Source: Candidatus Aminicenantota bacterium
GTDB taxonomy: Bacteria > Acidobacteriota > Aminicenantia > Aminicenantales > Aminicenantaceae
Direction of reading: 5' to 3'
Assembly: GCA_030607635.1 (NCBI GenBank)
Contig: JAUWJP010000053.1
Span: forward strand, 1-8,966
DNA length: 8,966 nt
Shown: piece by piece, positions 1-5,833 of the stretch
Position numbering within the stretch: position 1 is the stretch's first letter
How the letters are laid out: every line of letters begins with the position of its first letter
Program-made: the position numbers and the translations under genes
The notes under the pieces: generated by a model
What the model was told of the DNA's origin: nothing
Databases searched by the model: none
The model's input: the letters and a program-made list of their open reading frames with translations, nothing else

Positions 1-473
1 GAGTAATGATTGAAGTACCTGCTGCAGCGGCCATTACAGATTTATTGGTGAAAGAAGTGGATTATTTAAGCATTGGCACTAATGATTTAATCCAGTATTA
101 CCTGGCAGTCGATCGTTCAAATGAATTGGTTTCCTACCTGTATAAGCCTTTGCATCCCTCCGTTTTAAGGCTACTTAAGTTTATCATCGAGGCCGCCCAT
201 AGAGAGGGAAAAGAAATCACCGTTTGTGGAGAGATGGCCGCAGACCCTCTTTCTGCTATTGCATTGCTTGGATTAGGCTTAAAGAAATTTAGCATGAACC
301 CGATCTTTATCCCCAGGATAAAAAAGGCCTTGCGTTCCGTAGAGCATAAAACTGTGAAAAGAGTCATTCAAAAAGCGATGACATTAAGGACTGCTCAAGA
401 AATTGAAGAGTGTATTATTGAAAATATACTGGCAAAGTATCCAAAGGCCTTCCTGATGGGGCAAGTGGTTTAA
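1..473 (+). CDS. ptsI: PTS enzyme I (phosphoenolpyruvate-protein phosphotransferase), C-terminal fragment
   Basis: This is the C-terminal part of enzyme I, the cytosolic protein that takes phosphate from PEP and passes it to HPr, the first step of the sugar phosphotransferase system. The reading frame is open from the window edge (first whole codon at 3), so the ATG at 6 is internal and the N-terminal swivelling His domain and HPr-binding domain lie outside. What is visible is the end of the PEP-binding TIM barrel. It starts with MIEVPAAA and continues with the signature SIGTNDLIQYYLAVDRSN (residues 22-39 from the ATG at 6). Next is VCGEMAAD, with the catalytic Cys at residue 74, equivalent to Cys502 of the E. 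coli enzyme. The helix SMNPIFIPRIKK closes the barrel. Pyruvate phosphate dikinase and PEP synthase share the barrel, but the spacing and C-terminal length fit enzyme I best. A hairpin terminator follows the stop. No PTS partner is visible here. Confidence 0.93.
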   Translation, partial: VMIEVPAAAAITDLLVKEVDYLSIGTNDLIQYYLAVDRSNELVSYLYKPLHPSVLRLLKFIIEAAHREGKEITVCGEMAADPLSAIALLGLGLKKFSMNPIFIPRIKKALRSVEHKTVKRVIQKAMTLRTAQEIEECIIENILAKYPKAFLMGQVV

Positions 474-627
474 AAAGGGGACATAAAATGGGGACAGGCC
501 CCATTTTTTGTTGTTCTGTCCACAAGTTGAGAATGTTCTCTTTCTGATAAAAAAGTAGCCTGTCCCCATTTTATGCAGAAAAAGTAGCCTGTCCCCTTTT
601 TACTACAGAGTAGCCTGTCTTTTTTTT
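472..627. repeat. Cluster of nested inverted and direct repeats between convergent genes
   Basis: An 18-bp sequence at 482-499 is repeated exactly in inverted orientation at 558-575. The 11 bp at 472-482 are inverted at 591-601, so the left arm (472-499) can pair with either of two right-hand copies. The core AGTAGCCTGTC occurs three times in direct orientation, at 554-564, 583-593 and 609-619 (spacings 29 and 26). The first two copies share the longer block AAAAAGTAGCCTGTCCCC. The last copy ends in a run of eight T (620-627). The cluster fills the whole gap between ptsI and the convergent small gene. It looks like a decayed or compound short palindromic repeat element and may terminate transcription from both sides. 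No transposase gene is present next to it. Confidence 0.8.
485..509 (+). terminator. Hairpin terminator after ptsI
   Basis: A perfect 9-bp stem (485-493 with 499-507) closes a 5-nt loop, and the 3' arm runs directly into a T tract (504-509). It begins 12 nt after the ptsI stop. The shape is that of a rho-independent terminator, although here the T run is partly the 3' arm of the stem. The hairpin is also part of a larger repeat cluster, so it may be a repeat element serving as a terminator. Confidence 0.6.
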
Positions 628-630
628 ACG

Positions 631-867
631 TTATCCGCAAAAAATACTATCTGGCTCAGTTGTTCTTACTTCATGTTCTGTTAGGCGGTCAACTAATTTT
701 CTACTGCGATAGTATTCTCTTATCTGAGAAGCCTTTTTTTTATCGAATACACCTAATAATTTCTTGTGCCCTAATTCGTCATAAAAATAGAGCACTTTTT
801 TACATTTTGTCCTTTTCAAAGCCTCATCTATTTGTTTTTGAATATTTATGTCTTGAAATGATTGCAT
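631..867 (-). CDS. Small charged protein of unknown function (78 aa)
   Basis: I do not recognise this family. The protein is short and rich in Lys, Arg, Asp and Glu, with no signal peptide or membrane segment, so it is probably cytosolic. A plausible fold is an N-terminal helix (QDINIQKQIDEALKR), a strand-turn-strand (KKVLYFYDELGHKKLLGVF) and a helix (DKKKASQIREYYRSRK), followed by a tail that includes one of its two Cys residues. I chose the ATG at 867 because GGGAG lies 6 nt upstream. The frame stays open to an ATG at 903, which would add 12 residues but has no comparable ribosome site. It converges on ptsI across the repeat cluster. Coding status rests on the ribosome site and the reasonable amino-acid composition. 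A chance ORF in AT-rich DNA is possible. Confidence 0.5.
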   Translation of the reverse strand: MQSFQDINIQKQIDEALKRTKCKKVLYFYDELGHKKLLGVFDKKKASQIREYYRSRKLVDRLTEHEVRTTEPDSIFCG

Positions 868-946
868 TTTTTTCTCCCTGCTTTTTAAGCATGCAAAATT
901 CATGCCAAATATATCTCTTATAGAAATAGTCCCCTTATCTGTTTAC

Positions 947-974
947 ATAGTATTATTGATAAGATTAGTGTAAA
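947..974 (-). promoter_or_regulatory. Possible sigma-70 promoter for the small gene at 631-867
   Basis: Read on the minus strand, TTTACA (969-974) is followed after 16 nt by TACTAT (947-952). The predicted start would give a leader of roughly 70 nt to the ATG at 867. The region is AT-rich, so a chance match is possible. The -35 box overlaps the left arm of the palindrome at 967-1004, which would be a natural operator position. Confidence 0.3.
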
Positions 975-1004
975 TAATTTTTGCAGTTGTAAATTATTTT
1001 CACT
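967..1004. repeat. Imperfect palindrome, 14-bp arms
   Basis: The arms 967-980 and 991-1004 match at 13 of 14 positions around a 10-nt centre. The arms are AT-rich with GTG/CAC near the outer ends. No T tract follows on either strand, so it does not look like a terminator. It could be an operator for the downstream small gene. Confidence 0.5.
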
Positions 1005-1130
1005 TGGAAGCATTTCCAAATCTCTCCTCTTTGTTCAGAATGTAAAGGGAGGTTGTGGCCTGCTGTTGTTTTTTTTGGAGAGGCAGGAAAGATTCTTCCC
1101 CAGATAATTTAAAGCTTAAAAGATGACTAA

Positions 1131-1145
1131 CCTGAATTATTCAGG
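1131..1145 (-). terminator. Weak hairpin downstream of the cupin gene
   Basis: CCTGAA-TTA-TTCAGG forms a 6-bp stem with a 3-nt loop 22 nt beyond the stop of the cupin gene. The sequence after it on the minus strand is only mildly T-rich, so termination here is doubtful. Confidence 0.25.
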
Positions 1146-1167
1146 CTGATTAATGCTCTTCGGTTTT

Positions 1168-1551
1168 CTATTCTCTTCCATATTCATCCTCAAGGCGAAC
1201 AATGTCTGATTCATCAGAGTCTCCTATCCAAATCTCCATCACGCGAGCCTGCTTTGACCCAAGACAGCGAAGACGATGAGGGCTTTTCCTGGGAACAAAG
1301 ATTTCTTCGCCTTCTTCTGGCTGCCAGACTCTTTTGCCTTCGGTCACCTCAAGACCTTTATCCAGCACGACCCAGAATTCACTTCGGTGAAGATGATACT
1401 GAAGAGAGAGAGTTTCTCCTGGATTTACAGTGATAATTTTTATGCCTCTGGCTTGTTTATAGGGGAATGAGCGGAATTTTCCCCATGGCCGAATGTCTTC
1501 TTTAATTTCTTTTTTAAAATTTTCAATATCGCTTTTCTTGTTTGAGGTCAT
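1168..1551 (-). CDS. Stand-alone type II mannose-6-phosphate isomerase cupin
   Basis: This 127-residue protein matches the cupin domain found at the C-terminus of bifunctional mannose-1-phosphate guanylyltransferase/phosphomannose isomerases (MannoseP_isomer family), here as a single domain. The expected reaction is interconversion of mannose 6-phosphate and fructose 6-phosphate, feeding GDP-mannose synthesis. Visible hallmarks are RPWGKF (21-26), the glycine turn NPGE (43-46), and the metal-binding run SLQYHLHRSEFW (49-60) with His53, His55 and Glu58. The second cupin motif is FVPRKSPHRL with His92. AGGAG lies 5 nt before the ATG, which supports the start. There is no signal peptide, so it is cytosolic. 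It follows ssb by 94 nt with no clear terminator between, so it may be read through from the pal unit. Without the nucleotidyltransferase partner the substrate is not certain; a related sugar-phosphate cupin is the alternative. Confidence 0.8.
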   Translation of the reverse strand: MTSNKKSDIENFKKEIKEDIRPWGKFRSFPYKQARGIKIITVNPGETLSLQYHLHRSEFWVVLDKGLEVTEGKRVWQPEEGEEIFVPRKSPHRLRCLGSKQARVMEIWIGDSDESDIVRLEDEYGRE

Positions 1552-1645
1552 GAATGCTCCTGCAGGTAACCCGGCTTACAGGAATCGGATTGAAGGACAA
1601 ACCTAATCAAAGGAATTACGAGTAAATTTTTCAACCTTAAATAGA

Positions 1646-2107
1646 TTAAAAGGGAACCTCGTCTTCGTCTTCTTTTTCCTTATCAGGTGCTTCGGCGGCA
1701 TCCTCAGGAAGATCAGAAGGGGGTTTAGGTTCTGCCTGATCTTGATCTTCAATTTGTTCTTCCCTCTTGCCAAGGAGGGTGATAGTTTGGGCTTCAATTT
1801 CGGTTGTATATCTTTTATTACCATCTTTGTCTTGCCAGTTTCGAGTTCTTATTTTTCCTTCCAGATAGATTTGTTTCCCCGGGTTCAAGTATTTTTCACA
1901 GAACTCGGCCAATTTGCCCCAGGTCACTATACGGTGCCATTCAGTGCGATCTTCTGACTCGTTTGTGTCGGCCTTGAAATAACGCTCATTGGTAGCCAGG
2001 GTAAATTTTGCCACTGCCCTTTCTGTCTGGGGAAGGTATCTTAATTCAGGTTTTCCACCAAGGTGCCCGATTAGCATAACCTTATTAAGGCTGTTTCTAT
2101 CTCTCAT
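1646..2107 (-). CDS. ssb: Single-stranded DNA-binding protein
   Basis: SSB coats single-stranded DNA in replication, repair and recombination and recruits partners through its tail. The OB fold spans about residues 7-113: NKVMLIGHLGGKPELRY at the start, then TEWHRIVTWGKLAE (56-68) with aromatic DNA contacts, then YLEGKIRTRNWQDKDGNKRY (81-100), a stretch highly typical of the family. A disordered acidic linker (about 115-146) follows. The tip DEDEVPF matches the conserved acidic tail ending in PF that binds partner proteins. At 153 residues the length is normal. The ATG lies inside the last codons of cpoB, an 11-nt overlap. The nearest Shine-Dalgarno-like GGGAG is about 13 nt upstream, rather far, so translation is probably coupled to cpoB. 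Placing ssb behind pal-cpoB is unusual compared with the common rpsF-ssb-rpsR or uvrA-ssb settings. Confidence 0.96.
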   Translation of the reverse strand: MRDRNSLNKVMLIGHLGGKPELRYLPQTERAVAKFTLATNERYFKADTNESEDRTEWHRIVTWGKLAEFCEKYLNPGKQIYLEGKIRTRNWQDKDGNKRYTTEIEAQTITLLGKREEQIEDQDQAEPKPPSDLPEDAAEAPDKEKEDEDEVPF

Positions 2108-2978
2108 TTTCTAATAACAACTCCCTTATTTTTTGTTGAGCTATTTTTGTTTCTTCTTCAAGGGGATATTTACTTATCAAGAGTTTAAACACGATAAGAG
2201 ACTCTTCCTTTTGGCTAAGTTCCATAAGGCTGATTCCCTTTTTCAAATAAGCTGCAGGAATCTTGTCTCCCCAGGGATAGTTAAGAAGAAGTTCGTTGAA
2301 TTGTTCGATAGCTTCTGCGTATTTTTTCTGACTGAAGTAACATTCTCCGATCCAGTATAAAGAATTGTCAACAAGAGGGCTTTCTGGAAATTGTTCTTTG
2401 TACATCTTGAAGCCATCAATTGCCAGCTCGAAATTTCCTTTTCGATAATCTGAATAAGCCATGTTGTAGACTTCTTGGGGAGACAGATGAGTTAAGGGAG
2501 GTTTTTCAGGTTCTTCTTCGGTTTGTTCCTCTTCCTTTTTGTCCTCTTTTCCTTTTTCCGGAAGAGGAGGCTGTCCTTGCTTGCCTTCCAAATTTTCCTC
2601 TTGCTGCTCAGGGGAAGGAAGAAACGCCATCTTTATTTCCGTGAGTCCCTCAGAAAATTTTATAAGCTGCAGAGTCATCGTCTCTAGTTTTTCAAGAAGA
2701 ATTTGATACTGAGTAGGGATTTTTTTCTGATCTTCTTTAAAACTTGCCTGCTCTGTTTGGAGATGCTTCACTATATTCAGAAGTTCCTCTAATTGTTCTT
2801 TTATGAAACTTATGTCCTCGTTATTTTTTTCTATCTTCTCTTTAAGCTGAAGGAATTGTTGTGTTAGGAACTGAACATCTTGGTAGATCAATTCATAGGC
2901 TTTTTTCTTCTTATCAGCTCCAGCAGAAACGAGGGCTAAAAGCAGGATAAGAAATACCCCGATTGCCCTTTTGCGCAT
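2097..2978 (-). CDS. cpoB: Cell division coordinator CpoB (YbgF), Tol-Pal associated
   Basis: CpoB is the periplasmic Tol-Pal partner that links outer-membrane constriction with peptidoglycan synthesis. Residues 1-21 form a Sec signal peptide (basic start, Leu-rich core, AGA before Asp22). No lipobox Cys is present, so it should be soluble. Residues about 25-118 are a long coiled coil, corresponding to the trimerising N-terminal region of the family but longer than usual. Residues 122-162 are a Glu/Lys/Pro-rich linker. From LSPQEVYNMAYSDYRKG (165-181) to the end there are three TPR-like units, including SLYWIGECYFSQKKYAEAIEQF. The gene starts 2 nt after the pal stop without a good ribosome site, which implies coupling to pal. 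Its 3' end overlaps ssb. The family assignment is firm from architecture plus location. Confidence 0.93.
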   Translation of the reverse strand: MRKRAIGVFLILLLALVSAGADKKKKAYELIYQDVQFLTQQFLQLKEKIEKNNEDISFIKEQLEELLNIVKHLQTEQASFKEDQKKIPTQYQILLEKLETMTLQLIKFSEGLTEIKMAFLPSPEQQEENLEGKQGQPPLPEKGKEDKKEEEQTEEEPEKPPLTHLSPQEVYNMAYSDYRKGNFELAIDGFKMYKEQFPESPLVDNSLYWIGECYFSQKKYAEAIEQFNELLLNYPWGDKIPAAYLKKGISLMELSQKEESLIVFKLLISKYPLEEETKIAQQKIRELLLENER

Positions 2979-2980
2979 AA

Positions 2981-3544
2981 TTATTTTCTGATGATTAAGA
3001 ACTGAGCTCTTCTGTTTTTTTGCCAGGAAATTTCATTATGCTCTGGATCCAGGGGCACACTTTTTCCGTAAGAAATGGTTCTTATTCTGTCCGCAGAAAT
3101 ACCGAGAGAGGCAAGATAATCAAGGGTGCTCTTGGCTCTTTTCTCACCCAGAGCTAAGTTGTACTCCTCGGTCCCCCTTTCGTCGCAATGGCCTTCAATA
3201 AGGATTACTATAGCATCGTATTTCTTGAGCCAATCTGCATTCGCTTCAAGGACAAATTTCGCGTCGTCCCGAATAAAGTATTTGTCATAATCGAAATGAA
3301 TCATTTGCAAAGGAGCTTCCAGGTTGATTTCTTCAAGAGTTTTGCTCATGAAAATTTCTTCTTCTGTCAGTTCCGGCTCTTTCACTATGACAGGTTCTTC
3401 TACCTTTTCGACCTCAGGCTGCTCTTCAACCTCAGGAGGCGGAGGGGGAGGAGTCACTTCTTCTACTCTCGCTCGGCCCCGGCAGGAGGAAAGAGCGGCG
3501 AAAACCATGAGGAAAGCCAAAGAAAAAATGATTGCTTTTTTCAT
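2981..3544 (-). CDS. pal: Peptidoglycan-associated lipoprotein Pal
   Basis: Pal anchors the outer membrane to peptidoglycan and is the outer-membrane end of the Tol-Pal machine. Residues 1-20 are a lipoprotein signal ending in the lipobox LSSC, with the lipidated Cys21. No Asp follows the Cys, consistent with sorting to the outer membrane. A proline/acidic tether (about 30-60, with six consecutive Pro) leads to the OmpA-like domain (about 79-187). The peptidoglycan-binding signature GHCDERGTEEYNLALGEKRA (118-137) carries the diaminopimelate-binding Asp121 and Arg136. The domain closes with SYGKSVPLD and NRRAQF. AAAGGAG lies 5 nt before the ATG. The gene heads its own transcript, with a near-consensus promoter about 70 bp upstream and the tolB terminator just before that. 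The six-proline run would be expected to need EF-P for smooth translation. Confidence 0.97.
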   Translation of the reverse strand: MKKAIIFSLAFLMVFAALSSCRGRARVEEVTPPPPPPEVEEQPEVEKVEEPVIVKEPELTEEEIFMSKTLEEINLEAPLQMIHFDYDKYFIRDDAKFVLEANADWLKKYDAIVILIEGHCDERGTEEYNLALGEKRAKSTLDYLASLGISADRIRTISYGKSVPLDPEHNEISWQKNRRAQFLIIRK

Positions 3545-3615
3545 CTCATCTCCTTTAAGTGTTTTTTTCTCTCCCGATTTGTTCAGAAGAGGCTTTTTTA
3601 TCTTTATCTTATAAT

Positions 3616-3644
3616 TTTATACCTGCAAACGCGTTTTATGTCAA
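3616..3644 (-). promoter_or_regulatory. Near-consensus sigma-70 promoter of pal
   Basis: On the minus strand a perfect TTGACA (3639-3644) is followed by exactly 17 nt and then TATAAA (3616-3621). Transcription should start near 3609, giving a leader of about 65 nt to the pal ATG at 3544. This is the best promoter match in the window. It lies downstream of the tolB terminator, so pal-cpoB-ssb can be expressed independently of tolQRAB. Confidence 0.8.
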
Positions 3645-3683
3645 CATAACCATGATATTCTATGAATCTCATCTATGCAAATC

Positions 3684-3703
3684 AAAAAAAGGGATGAAAT
3701 CCC
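3684..3703 (-). terminator. Intrinsic terminator after tolB
   Basis: Read on the minus strand, GGGAT-TTC-ATCCC (3691-3703) forms a 5-bp stem with a 3-nt loop, directly followed by seven T (3684-3690). It starts 44 nt after the tolB stop and precedes the pal promoter. The stem is short, so some read-through into pal is likely. Confidence 0.65.
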
Positions 3704-3747
3704 GAACGCGATATTTTATGCTACAGGAACGAATCCCGCAAATTATT

Positions 3748-5037
3748 CTATCGTGACCAATCAGGGAGTTTGTTTTCTCCCTTAGTAGTGAGACGGCGAA
3801 GGTTGGAGCCATCGTAATCAATGGTGTAAAGCTGTATTGTTCCAGTAATGTTTGAGGAGAAAACAAGATGCCTGCCGCCAGGAGACCAGGAAGGAGTCTC
3901 GTTCCGGGCATTGCTCTCTGTGAGTTTGACAACTTGCTCTGTCCGGAGATTCAGGGCATATATATCAAATATTTGGTCTACACGGGAAACGTAGGCAATC
4001 CTGCCTCCAGCGGGAGACCAGGCGGGTGCATCATGATAGCTTCCCCCAAAGCTTATCCTCCTGATATTTGAGCCCTCGGCATCCATGATGTAAATTTGAG
4101 GAGTCCCTCCCCTGTCAGAGGTGAAGGCTATTTCTCGACTTGTCGGAGACCAGGAAGGAGCTGTGTCAATTGCTTTGTTAAATGTCAATCTTTTTATTTT
4201 CTTGCCCTCGCTTGTAGCCACATAAATTTCTGGATTTCCCTCCTCCAGAGTAGAGCAGAAAGCTAATTTTTTTCCATCAGGAGAAAAGGTTGGGGCAAAG
4301 TTTGTTCCTTTGCTGACCACTTCAGTTATTTCTCCTTCAAAGGGATTTAAAATATACAAGCCTGCCTTGTTGTTTCGGTAAGAAGTATAAGCGATCTTTT
4401 TCCTATCAGCAGACCAGGCCGGCATATAGTCCTGTTTTTTGTTGAACGTAACTCGCGTTTGGTTGTGGCCGTCATAGTCCATCATGTAAAGCTCGTCGTT
4501 GCCATCTCTATTAGAGATAAAGACGATCTTGGAGGTGAAAAGTTCTCTTTCTCCATAGATTTTCATGATTTCATCTGCCATTTTGTGAGCTACCAGACGG
4601 AGCAGGACTTTTTCTGATTGATATCGCTTTCCAAAAATTAATCTTCCGGCCTTGACGTCATAAATCTTGCCCTCGAACAGAAAATTTTTCCCCTCGCTCT
4701 CCGGAACCTCGCCCACAAAAAGGATATTGGCCTGGATAGATTCCCAGTCCTTAAAAAATATTTCTTCAGGATTCAGGGGTCTTATATAGCTGTAATAGCT
4801 CTTGGGCAAGAGTTGAAAAACCTGACTGTATTTTAAATCGTCGGAGATGATTTGATGAAGTTCTTGAGCAACAGCTTTTGATTCAGGGGAGGAAGAAAGG
4901 ACTATGAAGTCGGGGAGAGCCAGAGGAATGGCCGGCATCCCTTCTTTTATGCTTATAACCACTTCCTGCTGAGGATGGAGTATTAATACTGCAAGAAAGA
5001 TAATAATTCCTCCCAATAAAATACACTTTGTCTTCAT
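3748..5037 (-). CDS. tolB: Tol-Pal system protein TolB
   Basis: TolB is the periplasmic adaptor that shuttles between Pal and the inner-membrane Tol motor. The first 22 or so residues are a hydrophobic signal sequence, although the cleavage site (around HPQQE) lacks a classical Ala-X-Ala. The segment after it, EVVISIKEGM, corresponds to the TolA-binding N-terminal strand of TolB. Residues about 40-160 are the alpha/beta D1 domain. Residues about 165-429 form a six-bladed beta-propeller. Its blade motif PxWSP or a close variant recurs at 206, 249, 294, 338, 382 and 425, each paired with an IAFTSDRG...IYIMDAEGSNIRRI-type strand. Length (429) is normal. The start codon overlaps the stop of the upstream TonB-C gene as ATGA, and I see no Shine-Dalgarno, so translation is probably coupled. 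A terminator follows. Confidence 0.97.
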   Translation of the reverse strand: MKTKCILLGGIIIFLAVLILHPQQEVVISIKEGMPAIPLALPDFIVLSSSPESKAVAQELHQIISDDLKYSQVFQLLPKSYYSYIRPLNPEEIFFKDWESIQANILFVGEVPESEGKNFLFEGKIYDVKAGRLIFGKRYQSEKVLLRLVAHKMADEIMKIYGERELFTSKIVFISNRDGNDELYMMDYDGHNQTRVTFNKKQDYMPAWSADRKKIAYTSYRNNKAGLYILNPFEGEITEVVSKGTNFAPTFSPDGKKLAFCSTLEEGNPEIYVATSEGKKIKRLTFNKAIDTAPSWSPTSREIAFTSDRGGTPQIYIMDAEGSNIRRISFGGSYHDAPAWSPAGGRIAYVSRVDQIFDIYALNLRTEQVVKLTESNARNETPSWSPGGRHLVFSSNITGTIQLYTIDYDGSNLRRLTTKGENKLPDWSR

Positions 5038-5831
5038 TTTGAGTGCTCAAATATCAAATATATTCCTAAATATTCATCCTCGTAGGCTCCTGGGAGGGGA
5101 GGAAATGGGGCTGATGTTTGTATAGCCCGAAGGGCGGACAGATCCAGGGATTTTATTCTGCTTGACTCCTCGATTTTCAGTTCTGAGATTTGGCCGTTTT
5201 TGTATATTTTAAAATGGACAGTTGCCTGGAAGCTGCCCGATATTCCTGGGTCGACAAGAGAAGTGAACCAGTTGTTTGAAACCCTGTCTATTATGATTTG
5301 GAGATAATAAGTGAAGGGAAAGTTGGAGAGGCCGATTTGGGAGGAATACGCTGATCCAGTATCCGAGCCGCTGCCTAAACCGCTGCCAAGCCTTATACCA
5401 GAGCCCGGACCAGTACCATTTCCTTTGGCTGGGCCAGCTTGAGCCTCTCTGGTTCCAGTTGATTGTTTTTGAATAACAGCTTTTTTTTCTTTTTTCGCCC
5501 TTGTCTCTTTTTCGGGTTTTTCGACTGGATGTCTTAGGGTTGGAGGTGTCTCTTGCTGCAGCTTTTGAGGTGTGGTTAAATCTCTTAAAGTATCTCTTTC
5601 TGGCAAGGTGGTTTCTGCAATTTTTTCTTCGCCTCTACCGCCTTCTTCGGATGAGCCTCCACCACCTCCACCGGGAAAGGAGATAAGCTCAACATAGTGA
5701 ATCATTTCTCCTCTTGAGGACTTTTGTAAATGAGGAGAGAGGAGAATAAACAGGAAAAATGCCAGATGAGCAGTGAAAGAAAGGATAACAGCCTTTTTAA
5801 ATACGGGGTTGCTTTTGCTGAGCGCTATCAT
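5034..5831 (-). CDS. tolA: TonB-C family energy transducer, likely acting as TolA
   Basis: This protein should carry proton-motive energy from TolQ-TolR across the periplasm to TolB/Pal. Residues about 12-32 are a single N-terminal membrane anchor containing SFTAH (18-22), the Ser-x3-His motif with which TonB and TolA contact the ExbB/TolQ motor. A six-Gly run (54-59) and a charged, Lys/Glu/Pro-rich segment (about 60-135) follow, then a Gly/Ser-rich stretch with repeated GSG units (138-160). The C-terminal domain, about 170-265, is TonB-like: a helix with NNWFTSLVDPG, strands ATVHFKIYKNGQISELKI, and the SSRIKSLDLSALRAIQ helix before PFPPLPGAYEDE. At 265 residues it is much shorter than enterobacterial TolA and lacks the long Ala/Lys helix. 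It starts 2 nt after tolR and overlaps tolB, so genomic context rather than sequence says TolA instead of TonB. Confidence 0.88.
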   Translation of the reverse strand: MIALSKSNPVFKKAVILSFTAHLAFFLFILLSPHLQKSSRGEMIHYVELISFPGGGGGGSSEEGGRGEEKIAETTLPERDTLRDLTTPQKLQQETPPTLRHPVEKPEKETRAKKEKKAVIQKQSTGTREAQAGPAKGNGTGPGSGIRLGSGLGSGSDTGSAYSSQIGLSNFPFTYYLQIIIDRVSNNWFTSLVDPGISGSFQATVHFKIYKNGQISELKIEESSRIKSLDLSALRAIQTSAPFPPLPGAYEDEYLGIYLIFEHSK

Positions 5832-5833
5832 TT

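Larger units (their letters stand above)
868..1167. other. 300-bp gap without a confident gene
   Basis: This gap between two minus-strand genes is AT-rich at its left end. It holds a possible minus-strand promoter, a near-perfect palindrome (967-1004) and a weak palindrome close to the end of the cupin gene (1131-1145). It also holds a possible 31-codon minus-strand ORF (918-1013) with GGAG 10 nt upstream. The rest (about 1015-1130) shows nothing I can assign. Confidence 0.5.

Noticed and set aside
472..627. Possible CRISPR array because of three direct repeats
   Set aside because: The repeats are short (11-18 bp) and AT-flanked, the spacers are only about 8-15 nt and partly repeat-derived, and there are no cas genes.
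1563..1584. GC-rich partial palindrome between ssb and the cupin gene as a terminator
   Set aside because: The arms (GTAA/TTAC with flanking CAGG) pair only partly and no T tract follows on the minus strand.
1646..2107. Alternative frames inside ssb and its linker (for example the minus-strand frame 1603-1824 and the plus-strand frame 1742-1957)
   Set aside because: They lie within the clearly conserved SSB coding region, have no ribosome site or recognisable domain, and are explained as shadow frames.
3880..4170. Repeated GGAGACCAGGAAGGAG blocks in tolB as mobile repeats
   Set aside because: They encode the recurring PSWSP motif of the propeller blades, so protein repeat structure explains them.
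5038..5051. Palindrome TTTGAG-TG-CTCAAA just before the tolB start as a regulatory hairpin
   Set aside because: A 2-nt loop is sterically poor, and the sequence is coding for the end of the upstream transducer; chance is the simpler reading.
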